Assembly: GCA_009733575.1 (NCBI GenBank)
Contig: ML769616.1
Location: forward strand, 5,648 to 69,647
Direction: 5' to 3'
From: Gymnopus androsaceus JB14
Lineage: Eukaryota; Basidiomycota; Agaricomycetes; Agaricales; Omphalotaceae
Length of the DNA: 64,000 nt
Position 1 is the stretch's first letter, and each line of letters opens with the position of its first letter. Below are positions 47,190 to 58,424 of this stretch, piece after piece. Position numbers and translations under genes: made by a program. The notes beneath the pieces are model-generated. The model was not told the origin of the DNA. It saw nothing but the letters and a program-made list of their open reading frames with translations, and made no database searches.

Positions 47190-49250
47190 CGTACAACATC
47201 CTCTGATTAATCGAATACATCTCTTTATTCCTACTCATCACAATCCTAATCCCTCCCCTCGCCACATCCCTAAACCTAATATGGAACCCTCTAAACTCAT
47301 TCCCAATAACGAAAAACATCGCAAACGGCTTTTTGGGATACTCGACCTCGGGTAAGAACCCTGGATCCAAGCGGAAGGACAAAGCGACCTTTGTAGGTTG
47401 GTAGAAATTGGTTTTGAGGATGTGTTTGTTAAAGATCAGGAAGGATTCGAGGACTTGGAGGGAGTGTTTGTTTGGAACCGTGCGGCGGATTTTGTCGTAG
47501 AGCTCCTCATCGGAGAGGGGTTGGATAGTTTGAAGGCGTTGATAAGAGAGGGTGGGCCTGGATAGCGTACCGGTTAGAAATACACGTTGAATAAAGGAGC
47601 GTACACATACATCAGTTCGGTAGTATGATCAGATGCGGGGTAATGAACCATAGCAAAGTTGACATAAAGAAGTCGAATCTGCAAACAAAATAAATAGCTA
47701 TAGGATAATAGAACGCTCGCAGACCTACCAGCTCCGAATGAGTATGAATAACCTGTTCAATACTCTCCCTCGTAAACGTCTCCTCCCTAAACCTCCTCTT
47801 GATATTGTTCAACACCTCGGCATGCGCAGGGTCGTTCTCGTCCAAGACGTTTTCGAGCTGCAGGTAGGCTGGGCCGAGCCTATTGCAAAAGTGTTGTGCA
47901 AAGATCCAGCTACAGTTTAACGACGCTATCAGCACAGCAAAGACAGAGAGGGAGAGATCTCACTCACAAGCGTATGTAGCCTCCTGAACAGCATGCGTAC
48001 CAGGGGCCTTTGGGAGGAAGAACGGGTTTTCGGGAAGACAGAACAGAAGCGAAGCTTCCTTCATGACCTGAAAGATGGAGTGTTCGATCGGCGGGGCATT
48101 AGAGTTTGGAACGGGGTTGGGGTACAAGGAGACGATGGTGACGCCATCGGAAAACTGTTCCACGTATTTGCGAGCAGAGAGAGTAAAAGTGGTAGAGGTT
48201 GGAGAGAGCACTGGTATAGAGGTCAGTAGATAGAGATAGGTGGACAATGACACGTACCTAAAGAAGGCTGTAGTCCCGCCCATCTTGTATCCGATAACAA
48301 GACGTCTCTCTCTCGAGCCTTCGACTTTGAAAACCTCCATGACGGGACCGTACCGTTGCTCAACGCTCCACATGATCTAGAATCTGGCTGAGTCGCTGAA
48401 CGAGCGAACTAGCGACGCTCTTTCATACCTTTTGGTAATCTCAAGCGTGTTCTCGCTGGCCTTTTCCAAGAAGCCCTTGTCAGACACGCTGTTGATGTTT
48501 GTCCTGCCCTCTGCGTCCTTTGCGGCAGGCGCGTCTGGAAAGACACACTTGTTGACGAAGTAGCATCTGAGCTGCTGAGAAGCAGTCGCGGAGATGGACC
48601 CATCGGTGCGGAAAGTTTCGAGTCGGTAAGCATTGTTGGGCTTTGAGTTGTCGAGGAACAGGGTGTCAATTCTAAATACAAGCTAAGGAACGTTGGACAT
48701 GCCGTATAGAGCGTGGGCTCACCTCGACTCGCACGTAGCACCAGGTCCCTCAGTAGTAGTAATACCAGGGGGACTGGTATGAATAAAAGTCGCGCCATTT
48801 CCGTTCTCGTCAATCTTCTCGAGATCGATAACGAGCTTGCTCAGATCATGTTTCGTATGCGAGAGCACTTTAGCGCCAAAGAGCGCAAAAATGTGGTCAC
48901 AGATGACTGCTTGAGACTCGTCGCAGAAATAAGTGTCGTCAATGCCGAGATTCGTGTAAAACCAGTTGACTTCGTTGGCGACCAGTTCTTGCGGAATGAA
49001 GCCCTACAAAATGTGGTTAAATCTTAATCGATATTAGATCCAGTTCTACTAATCACCTTTGCTGCTACTTCTTGCTGAACAAGAGCTCTCTGTTCTTCTT
49101 TCCCTTTGAATACAGGCGTCGTATAACCGGGCAAATTTTTGACCCGATTGAGCAAGCCATCGCTGTTATTTCTAGCCACAGAACCTAGCACAAAAAGACG
49201 CGAGTCTGGCGAATACCATTACGCGCAGCTTCCGCAGTGGAAGGTTTTTT
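45332..49250 (-). CDS. GDH2: NAD-specific glutamate dehydrogenase (module 2)
   Basis: About 15 exons read leftward: ~49,250-49,057, 49,003-48,723, 48,671-48,429, 48,376-48,258, 48,210-47,964, 47,909-47,729, 47,678-47,611, 47,557-47,195, 47,124-46,992, 46,937-46,838, 46,782-46,537, 46,477-46,280, 46,223-46,136, 46,082-45,916 and 45,855-45,332. They total about 1,050 residues, normal for fungal GDH2 (glutamate + NAD to 2-oxoglutarate + ammonium). Seen motifs: GYKMGGTTAFF, FRDVARGGIRIV, PEGGAKG, GPDEGTADMMDW, GGPDGDLGSNEI, VEGANLFLTQQARL. Introns are 47-70 nt; one holds an (AG)n run. Two doubts remain: a T is missing in LEIYQK at about 48,438 (module 1 has it), and the module 1 start ATG reads ATA here, so exon 1 is unresolved. 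It may be functional if the indel is an error. Confidence 0.85.
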
Positions 49251-50388
49251 TCAGCTTTGTTGGTCGAGAGTATGAGAGTTGATCAGAGCGCTTAACCTGA
49301 CAGTCTACCAATCGGCGGTCCGGGCCACTGAGTCTCTAGCCATCGCTCTAAGTCTCGAGATTCTATTTCTTCGAGCATGATGCCCATCTACATACTCAAC
49401 CTCTCGCAAACTCCGTAGAATCGACCATGCGAGGGACAAGCAAGCTTGGTGAATTCTATTGCCTCGCCGCTATCTCACTTCCTTCCAGCTATCTCTTCCG
49501 ATCCAAAATCCCTTGCACTGATGCCAGGATATGCTCCCATACATATCTACTAAACTTTTACCTCCACGGATCGCATCCCGTCAAGCTTCAACATATTTAA
49601 TACTGTCGAATCCACCTAATGGGTCTGCTGGTCGATTCGGAAAAGATGGATGGATGGCTGCTCGTACTTGGAAATAAACGAATAGTGATACTGAAGCAAA
49701 GGTGCGTCCGCGGACGGTCTACTGTATTGACAGAATCTCTAACTTTTTTGTACCAGTGACACTAACGCAAGTCTGAGCGCTCAACTCTTGGAATCGTTCG
49801 TCACGATTCTTGGTCTCTCAACGGAAACCGCGACCGCTGTAACGGATGCAACAACACCCTTGCAATTCCGACCATACTTGAAAAGCATTCCACTTTCCGC
49901 TTCGGCCTTTCCTTCCTATACTCCCTAGTCAGCATACAGATTAAATCTCAACGTAGTCTGGCTTCTCCGGCGACGCGTCATTCTATCCCTATCACAAGAC
50001 CAAGATGGTTTCTTTCTTTCCACCGGATTCGCATGGGAGGAGACGTGCTACTCTAATGGTCTAGCGGTGCTTCGGGTACTGTGAATCGGGATACTAGTTC
50101 TATAGTCATGCGAGAGTAGGACGGAGGTGCTTCTGGTTAGAGAGTAGGAGACGGAGAAAACGAGGGAGATCCAGGAATCCGAGGAATCCGACCGCTCGCT
50201 CCATCGACTTATGCCAATGTATCTTCCAGTGTCATCGCCATCTTTCCCATTATTCAAAATATACAGATTCCTCCTCAAACCCTTCCTTCCTTCTTCCCCA
50301 CTCCCTCTCTTTCTCTTTGAGTTAGTAGTTGTAGTACCAAATAAATGTTTATTTAATACGCTTCAAAGTGAAGAGAACATTGTAAGTA
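49251..50388. other. GDH2 upstream region (module 2)
   Basis: Presumed GDH2 promoter. It aligns with 22,040-23,066 but with many indels. No frame is conserved between the two, and no motif is recognised. Confidence 0.45.
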
Positions 50389-50469
50389 GGGCATGTAGCC
50401 AAGAGGTTATTGCGTTCACTTTGCATGTTCATATGCAACTTGTCCCCGGTTCGAATCCGGGCTTGTCCA
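50389..50469 (+). tRNA. tRNA-like gene, isotype unresolved (module 2)
   Basis: Copy of 23,067-23,147 with perfect A-box TAGCCAAGAGG and perfect B-box GGTTCGAATCC. The T stem is fully paired (CCCGG/CCGGG). The central region is the same odd TTGCAT...ATGCAA hairpin with one base changed in its loop (GTTCAT against GTTTAT). The anticodon is not assignable. Confidence 0.45.
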
Positions 50470-50779
50470 TGCAGATGCGTCCTCCTTTATTTTGGTCCAC
50501 ATTTTGTCCCTGACACCCAATGTCAAGTCTCGATTAGAAGTGTTTTGCATCGAAGCTCCCACATGGAAAGATGGTATGGGACGCAATTTTTGGTAGGGTG
50601 CATCTCAAAGGCTTAATTTGGATGATTCATAATAGGTGGCGGATTGGAGTGGGCGGGGACAAGGGAAACGGGGTACGAATGACAATGATGCCAACACTGT
50701 ACATATGTTGTGGAACGAGTAGTAGGAGGGGAGATGAACAGTTGTAGGAAAGCTCAAACAAGCTAACAATTTAATTTAG

Positions 50780-51328
50780 CTAGATCCTCTGATAAGGAAC
50801 AATTTCTGGAAACGAGATGTGCACCAGCTAAGAAATTCTATGAGAGCAAAGAAGATTGGTGGCGATATAACTCTGCGAATCTTTATCCCTATTCCTCAGA
50901 TATCCTCCATTGGCATATGCGCAATGATATTCGTTGTATTCACTGTACCGAGTGCACGAAACCACTGAAGCGACGTGAAACAAACGGAAATCTCTGCATG
51001 CAGCAGAGGCAGTAAGGGTTCAGCCTTCAGGCTCGCGATTTGTAAAACCGACAGGACGCAAATACATCAGTACGAAGGTATGATTTCCTATATCTGCTCA
51101 TGTCAATAGTCTCAAAATTTTTTTCCTACAGTACAGGAACAGCGAGATCGTACATTACACGCATTAGATGGGAGATCAACACTCCCTGCATGGCACAGAA
51201 AGAGATTGAGCCCTTGGCGTAGAGACGCCGCCTTTGAGCCTTTTGGGTTTCTGGGAAATCTGCTATATGTCAAGCCAGAGACAGGCAGGTCGCGTTATGA
51301 CTTGAATCGACCTCAGGTCTTCTTTTAA
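50780..51328 (+). pseudogene. Unrecognised spliced gene with Cys cluster (module 2 copy)
   Basis: Exon 1 (from about 50,780, after a TTTAG acceptor-like end) reads protein-like sequence, including AKKFYESKEDWWRYNSANLY and DIRCIHCTECTKPLKRRE. It loses frame near 50,985, where module 1 has extra bases. A 59-nt intron (51,078-51,136) leads to exon 2, EQRDRTLHALDGRS..., which here ends RSRYDLNRPQVFF. The CIHCTECTK peptide is shared with module 1 (CIHCTGCTK). No family recognised; a small zinc-binding protein is one possibility. Confidence 0.4.
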
Positions 51329-51343
51329 AAAGGCCTATATAGA

Positions 51344-51480
51344 GAGAAATTCTATCGGCGAAAAGGTTGTCAAAGATACAGCGTATGAGCTCGTTCGGCA
51401 GAGATTCCACTGTCATCGTTGATCGTAAGCAGGAACGGTTTGGGCGCTTACAGTTGGTAGAGAGCGCTTTGGCCTTAAGA
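51344..51480 (-). pseudogene. F-box gene remnant between modules 2 and 3
   Basis: A short stretch resembles 17,660-17,770 and 44,840-44,960 (GAGCTCGTTCGGCAG... then GGTTTGGGCGCTTACAGTTGGTAGAGAGCGC-like bases). It directly follows the Cys-cluster gene copy, so two normally distant parts of the module are joined here. Confidence 0.45.
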
Positions 51481-51679
51481 GAGCATGCGTTTGAAAAGTT
51501 CAGCTTCCTAACAGTCAGTACTACGTATCATGCAAAGAAGGATACCATCTTCATTTTCATTATAGAGTACAATATCTGTATGTAAGTCACACTACACCCA
51601 TGCCCATTCCCATTCCACTTTAACTTCTATTCCATTGTGCGCGCGCGCTCCTACTTTACTTGGAAAGATCCCTAGCTAA

Positions 51680-53040
51680 ATAAAAAAGTCTACACTCGAA
51701 GCTTTGACGCTGCATTTATAAATCTAAAAAAAATAACATCAGTAAGCCTTGAGCTTGAGCAATCCAAGTCGTCCACTCACAAAGTGCGATGTAACTCAGC
51801 TAGAGAACAACGCCCTCTGATACGCCTCCGGCAACCACCTCAATAACGTCTCCAACCGAATCTCCTCAACCAGCATCTTGGGTATCGGCCCCCTCATCAC
51901 CCTATTCCTACTACTCTGACTATCCTCAAACAAATCCGAACTCTCCAACTCGGCCTAGAGGTTGTTCAGCGTCGACGAAAGCCCTAAACCTAATATAGAA
52001 CCCTCTAAACTCATTCCCAATAATGAAAAAACATCGCAAAGGATATTCCACCTTCGGTAAAAGCCATGGATCCAAGCGGAAGGATAGAGCGACCTTTGTG
52101 AATTGGTAGAAATTGGTTTCGAAGGGAGGGAATGTGCGGCGGATTTTGTCGTAGAGCTCCTCGTCGGAGAGGGGTTGGATAGTTTGGAGGCGTTGATAAG
52201 AGAGGGTGAGCCTACACAGATAACGGTTAGGAACGCACATTGAAGAAATGAAAGCGGAAACGTATACACACATCAATTCGGTAACATGGTCAGATGTGGG
52301 GCAGTGAATCATGGCAAAGTTGACATAAAGAAGTCGACTCTGCAAGCAAGATAAATGCACCAGTACGATAACATAACGCTCAGACCTACCAGCTCTAAAT
52401 GATTATGAATAATCCGCTCAATACTTTCCCTCATAAACATCTCCGACCTAAACCTCCTCTTGATATTGGTCAACACTTCTGCATGCACAGGGTCGTTCTC
52501 GTCCAGGGCGTTTTTGAGCCGCCAGGACGCCGAGCCGAGACTACTGCAAGTGTTGTGCAAAGATCCACTAACGACACGATCTTGTCAGCACGGCAAAGAG
52601 AAAGAGAGAGGATTCTAACAAGCGTACATACCCTCCTCAGGCTGGACGGCATATGTACCAAGGGCCGTCGAGGAAGAACAGGTTTTTGGGAAGATAGTAC
52701 AGACGCGAAGCCTTCTTCATGACCTGGAAGATGGAGTGTTCGATCGGTGGGAGTTTGGAACAGGATTTATGTGCAAGGAGTTGACAGTGACACCGTTGGA
52801 GCAATTGGAGAACTGTTCCAAGTTTTTGTGAACAGAGAGAGTAAAAGTGGAAAAGATTGGAGAGGGTACTGGTATAGAGGTTAGTAGATAGAGATAGGCT
52901 GGAGGTAACGCGTACATAAAGAAAGTGGTAGTTCCGCCCATCTTGTATCCGATAACCTTCTCGAGCGTTCAATTTCGAAAACCTCCTTTGTAGGTCCGTA
53001 CCGTTGCTCAACATCCTGCATGATCTAGAATTGAGCTGCT
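51680..53040 (-). pseudogene. GDH2: Internally deleted GDH2 remnant between modules 2 and 3
   Basis: The left part (51,780-51,970) matches the GDH2 C-terminal region (EAYQRALFSSW, AELESSDLFED). At about 51,975 it jumps to the middle of the gene (EFRGFYIRFR, FRLDPWLLPKVEYP, LSDEELYDKIRRTFP) and runs to the region coding GYKMGGTT near 52,935. About 1.4 kb of the normal gene, including the PEGGAKG and NAD-binding segments, is missing, and the N-terminal exons are absent. Divergence is clearly higher than between the other copies, so this is an older relic. Confidence 0.78.
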
Positions 53041-53763
53041 GAATGTGAGCGAGCAAGCGATGCACCAGGAGCCATCTGCGCCGAACTTGGACCCGGACCA
53101 ACCCAAATGAAGACAAATATGTGGATGCTGAAGCAGGATAAAGATGCTGAAGGATACAAGGAGATAGAGGCATCGGTATCCCATGCCCAAAGGACTAGCA
53201 TCTGAGAGACAGGTTGGATATGGTAGCGAAACAACCAACGCACCCACTATGCCAGGAAACAGTATAAACGCAAAACGACATGAAGAAACAGATTGACGAT
53301 AACGGTCAATGCTCCTGGATAGACGGACGCGACGTTAGAAGATAATGAAAAGTAAAGAATAAACACACCCGACAACCTCATTTAAACCCAACTCGACTCT
53401 GCAGCTGCCTTCAATTCGGACGTTGGAACCAGTGTCTTCATTAACCATGCTCGATTGTCCTAGAAAGCGTGATTGCAGTGTGAGATCAAAGAGTCTTCAT
53501 CTTCTTCAAGACCGGATCCTTCTCAATCTTCACCAGATTCCTCCTGCAGACATCGACGATGAAAAGATAACGCTTAGCTGAGATATGGAAGTGAATTGTG
53601 ACGAAGACGGATCGATTTCGGGTGTGAACCGGGCCACAAGCATCGGACTCGTGATACACTGACATTGACTGAACTTTAACACTGCCATGCAAATGTCACT
53701 ACATAAGATGAATGCTGTTTCTTTGCGACCCCCATCATCAATCCCTGCAAGACACAAACTGTT
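53041..53763. other. Junction region upstream of NLR3
   Basis: 53,041-53,320 is unlike anything else in the window and has no recognisable gene. From about 53,330 sequence like 25,060-25,605 resumes: a minus-strand remnant (about 53,360-53,700) keeps NVRIEGSCRVE and a KKMKTL peptide of the unrecognised gene seen at 24,135-25,475. The last 60 bases before 53,764 are probably the NLR3 promoter and 5' UTR. Confidence 0.45.
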
Positions 53764-56700
53764 ATGAATCGAAAAAATCATCCCGGAAGTCGTCTTGTTG
53801 GATTCTTCAAGCCTAACAAAGACAAAAGTCGCAACGCTACATCTACCCCAAGCCGCGCTACAGCTCCAGATCCTACTTTGGTTGCAAACTCTGCAGCTGG
53901 GAATCATTCCAAACAAGATATTGGAGCTACTGTTCTGGACACTCTTGATACTGCTCTGAAGGTTTTAAAAGAGGCATCAGTACCACTTCCACCTTTGCAG
54001 GCTGCTGTAGGTGAAATATGTGAATGTTTCAATATTTACAAGGTCTGTTTTTCATCTTTTTATGTTGTTTGGATGGCTGACACAATCATTTTACAGAGTG
54101 TTTCAGGAAATACAGAGCAACCGCAAAGTTTGGCCAAGGATTTGACCTTCCGCACCAAATTTCTAGAGCCATATTTGTCTCCAGAGAACCTGGGCTCATC
54201 TAATCAAGCTGTCCAAGTTTTGAAGGAGTAGGTCCACAATAGTCATCAAAAAAAAATTATATGTTAAGACACTTTACAGTCAGTTGAATACTATTAGCCA
54301 AGAGGTCAAACAGGAACAGAGCAGTGGTCTTTTCAAAAGGACAGTTCGGTCTGAACACATTACTGGAAGGATTCAAGAATTCAAAACCAAAGTTCAAGAT
54401 GCATATGAGCAATGCAAGGTAGCATTTCTATCTCTGAAGCTACCTGATTTTAGCTCATCAAATTTGCAGATTGAGGTTCTATTTTCTGCAGAGAGAAACA
54501 CCACTGAAATCCTAAAGGTGAGATTAGCAAAACTGATAAGATTTACTAAATTTTGTACTGTGAGAGCAGGAAGTTGCTCTAGGAAAAATGGAACACTCCA
54601 CTTGGGCATACTATGATGCAGACATGGGTCTCAATCTTACTAGGAGGTTGTGCTGCCCAGGTACAAGGAAAAACATCCTTGCTGACATTGAGAAATGGGC
54701 AATGAGTTCTGAACTTGAAAGTGTGCCATCAGCTTATTGGATTTGGGGAATGGCTGGCACAGGCAAAAGCACAATTGCAATGTCAGTCTCTGATATACTT
54801 AAGGGAAAAAAAGTTCTTGCTGGAACTTTCTTCTGCTCTAGGCAGATTCCTGAATGTAGGGATTACCGGCTAATTATCCCTACATTGGCATACCACCTGG
54901 CAAGCTTCTCTAAAACATTTGCCATGTCACTTGGGAGTGTTTTGAGTGGAAATCTTGATCCAGCTTCAAAGAAGCCAGATTATCAAGTCAAAGTCCTCTT
55001 AATTGAGCCTTGGAAGGCAGTCATCAAGTCTGGAAATATGGTAGCACATATTCCACTTATAGTTATAGATGCTTTGGATGAATGTGAGGGTGTACATTCA
55101 GCCCTCAAACCTCTCATATTGGCTATCCAGGAAAAGGAATTTCCAGGACTGAGATTTCTGTTCACTAGCCGGCCAGAACAAGCAATTCAGCAGCTTATGC
55201 TCTCAGAGAGCCAACTGAAGACTGGGTCAATCCTTGAAGTAGGAAAAATTGTTCTTCATGAGGTTGAAAAAAGTCAAGTAGAGAATGATATATTGACTTA
55301 TGTCACTGATGAGTTGGATGGCATATGCTCCTCAAAGGAGCAGCTGCAAAGGCTTACAACTCTTTCTGGAGCACTTTTCATTTATGCATCAACTGTGGTT
55401 AAATTTGTGAAGGAAGGAGACATTCTATCACGACAGAAGAAGAGGCTCAAGGAATTTCTGGAAAAGACTGAAAACCTTGAGGATTTAGATCAACTTTATG
55501 TTGAAGTTATTAAAAATGGCATTCCAAAGAAGAGGAGCTCTGGAGAAGCAGAGGAAGATTGGAATATTATGCATACAATCATTGCTGCAGGATGTCCAGT
55601 GACATGTGATATTATTGCCAAGCTCTTGAGAATTGAAACAGATGTGGTGACACATCTGATGGAGAAACTGCAGGCAGTTTTCTATATTTCGACTCAAGAT
55701 GGTTGTATTTACTCCTTTCATGCCTCTTTTCCTCAGTTTCTCGAAAGAGGGGAAGGTGTTGATGGGGCAACATATCAACCCAAGGCTCAACATCTGAAAC
55801 TGACTAATGGATGTTTCAACATAATGAATAAACTAAGATTCAATATCTGTAGCCTTCCTTCTTCATTCATAGCAGATAAGGATGTACCTAAGTTTGATGA
55901 GAAAGTTAAAGAGGTACCTCCAGAATTTACTATTGCAATTTCCCAGTGGTGAAGTAAAAGGGAGCACACCACATTTATATCTGAGTATAATGCCTCTTTG
56001 GCCAAATAGTGTGGGATGTATGCCCAAGTTAACAAGTGTAGTAAGGGTTGAACACCTAGTAGTAAATCAACCTGACACTGCAATATTAAGGGGGCATGAT
56101 CAATTGGTCAATTCAGTGGTCTTTTCACCTGATGGAACCAGGATTGTGTCTGGCTCTGGAGACAAAACAGTGAGGATCTGGGATGCTACTACTGGTGCTC
56201 AGATTGGTGATCCACTGCATGGTCATGATGGTCCAATCTATTCAGTGGCCTTTTCACCTGATGGAACCAGGATTGTGTCTGGCTCTGGAGACAAAACAGT
56301 GAGGATCTGGGATGCTACTGCTGGTGCTCAGATTGGTGATCCACTGCATGGTCATGATGATCCAATCTATTCAGTGGCCTTTTCACCTGATGGAACCAGG
56401 ATTGTGTCTGGCTCTGGAGACAAAACAGTGAGGATCTGGGATGCTAATACTGGTGCTCAGATTGGTGATCCACTGCATGGTCATGATCATTGGGTCAGTT
56501 CAGTGGCCTTTTCACCTGATGGAACCAGGATTGTGTCTGGCTCTGGAGACAAAGCAGTGAGGATCTGGGATGCTACTACTGGTGCTCAGATTGGTGATCC
56601 ACTGCATGGTCATGATGATCCAATCTATTCGGTGGCCTTTTCACCTGATGGAACCAGGATTGTGTCTGGCTCTGGAGACAAAACAGTGAGGATCTGCGAT

Positions 56701-58424
56701 GCTACTACTGGTGCTCAGATTGGTGATCCACTGCATGGTCATGATGGTCCAATCTGTTCAGTGGCCTTTTCACCTGGTGGAACCAGGATTGTGTCTGGTT
56801 CTGATGACAAAACAGTGAGGATCTGGGATGCTACTACTGGTGCTCAGATTGGTGATCCACTGCATGGTCATGATGATCCAATCTATTCAGTGGCCTTTTC
56901 ACCTGATGGAACCAGGATTGTGTCCGGCTCTGGAGACAAAACAGTGAGGATCTGGGATGCTAATACTGGTGCTCAGATTGGTGATCCACTGCATGGTCAT
57001 GATAATTCAGTCAGTTCAGTGGCCTTTTCACCTGATGGAACCAGGATTGTGTCTGGCTCTGAAGACAAAACAGTGAGGATCTGGGATCCTAATACTGGTG
57101 CTCAGATTGGTGATCCACTGCATGGTCATGATGATTGGGTCAGTTCAGTGGCCTTTTCACCTGATGGAACCAGGATTGTGTCTGGCTCTGGAGACAAAAC
57201 AGTGAGGATCTGGGATGCTAATACTGGTGCTCAGATTGGTGATCCACTGCATGGTCATGATAATTCAGTCAGTTCAGTGGCCTTTTCACCTGATGGAACC
57301 AGGATTGTGTCTGGCTCTGAAGACAAAACAGTGAGGATCTGGGATCCTAATACTGGTGCTCAGATTGGTGATCCACTGCATGGTCATGATGATCCAATAT
57401 ATTCAGTGGCCTTTTCACCTGATGGAACCAGGATTGTGTCTGGTTCTGGAGACAAAACAGTGAGGATCTGGGATGCTAATACTGGTGCTCAGATTGGTGA
57501 TCCACTGCATGGTCATGATGGTCCAATCTATTCAGTGGCCTTTTCACCTGATGGAACCAGGATTGTGTCTGGCTCTGAAGACAAAACAGTGAGGATCTGG
57601 GATGCTAATACTGGTGCTCAGATTGGTGATCCACTGCATGGCCATGATGATTGGGTCAGTTCAGTGGCCTTTTCACCTGATGGAACCAGGATTGTGTCTG
57701 GCTCTGGAGACAAAACAGTGAGGATCTGGGATGCTAATACTGGTGCTCAGATTGGTGATCCACTGCATGGTCATGATGGTCCAATCTATTCAGTGGCCTT
57801 TTCACCTGATGGAACCAGAATTGTGTCTGGCTCTTTTGACAAAACAGTAGGGATCTGGGATGCTAATACTGGTGCTCAGATTGGTGATCCACTGCATGGT
57901 CATGATGGTTCAGTCAGTTCAGTGGCCTTTTCACCTGATGGAACCAGGATTGTGTCTGGCTCTTTTGACAAAACAGTGAGGATCTGGGATGCCACTGGTA
58001 GAGCTCAGTAGAAAAGTCATGACCATTCAGTTAGGTATGCCACTAACAGTATCATCTACAGGTCTACAGACCATAACCTGCCCACCTCTGGCTCCACTTG
58101 GGATGTCCAAATTAGTATGGACCATCAACATCATTGCAATCAACAATCATTTCAAGGTATATTCTTCACTCAGCCAATCATTTCTTTCTAATCTCAGTTT
58201 CAGCAAGCCATAATTGGTCTCTCTCCCACAACGGCTGGATCAAGTTTCTCAATTCCCCACCCAATGTTATTTGGATTCCTCCACAATTTCACAGACTTTT
58301 ATGGAGGCCCCAGAACACATGTATCATCTCCCAAAAGGGATACACCAAATTATCATTTTTGGACTGTGTCTATGGAGCACATTGGAGTGAGTGCATTGAG
58401 GACTCGGAGGTTTCTAGCAAATAA
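53764..58424 (+). pseudogene. NLR3: NACHT-WD40 NLR-like gene with internal deletion and early stop
   Basis: The 5' exons are intact: 53,764-54,042, 54,097-54,227, 54,280-54,418, 54,470-54,517 and from 54,570. N-terminal helical region and NACHT ([19 protein letters not shown]) are as in NLR2 with moderate divergence. At about 55,910 roughly 300 bp of linker, including the 53-nt intron, is gone. The NACHT frame then runs into a stop at 55,950-55,952, and the WD40 frame is one base off. The WD40 region (14 full units plus one short) is clean but stops at 58,009-58,011 (AQ, TAG), where NLR2 continues. The tail with a 41-nt intron (58,157-58,197) is still readable to 58,424. If both NACHT and WD40 parts were expressed they would be separate proteins. 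Confidence 0.82.
56092..58011 (+). repeat. WD40 minisatellite of NLR3: 14 full units and one shorter unit of 129 bp
   Basis: Units are even more uniform than in NLR1 and NLR2. Combinations at residues 4-7 are DPIY, GPIY, HWVS, NSVS, DWVS and GSVS; residue 23 is G, E, D or F. Some unit pairs recur as blocks (NSVS-E followed by a DWVS-G or DPIY-G unit), implying multi-unit duplication. No frameshift is visible. Confidence 0.92.

Noticed and set aside
53008..53247. Two minus-strand frames of 72-79 codons at the module 2/3 joint
   Set aside because: They overlap in different frames in sequence without any copy to compare, with no start context, motif or splice evidence.
1..53700. Idea that modules 1 and 2 are two haplotypes placed in tandem by the assembler
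   Set aside because: Not fully excluded, but module 3 has the same gene order and each joint (GDH2 - tRNA-like - remnants - NLR) is built from matching sequence, which fits a true tandem array. Read depth and spanning reads would decide.
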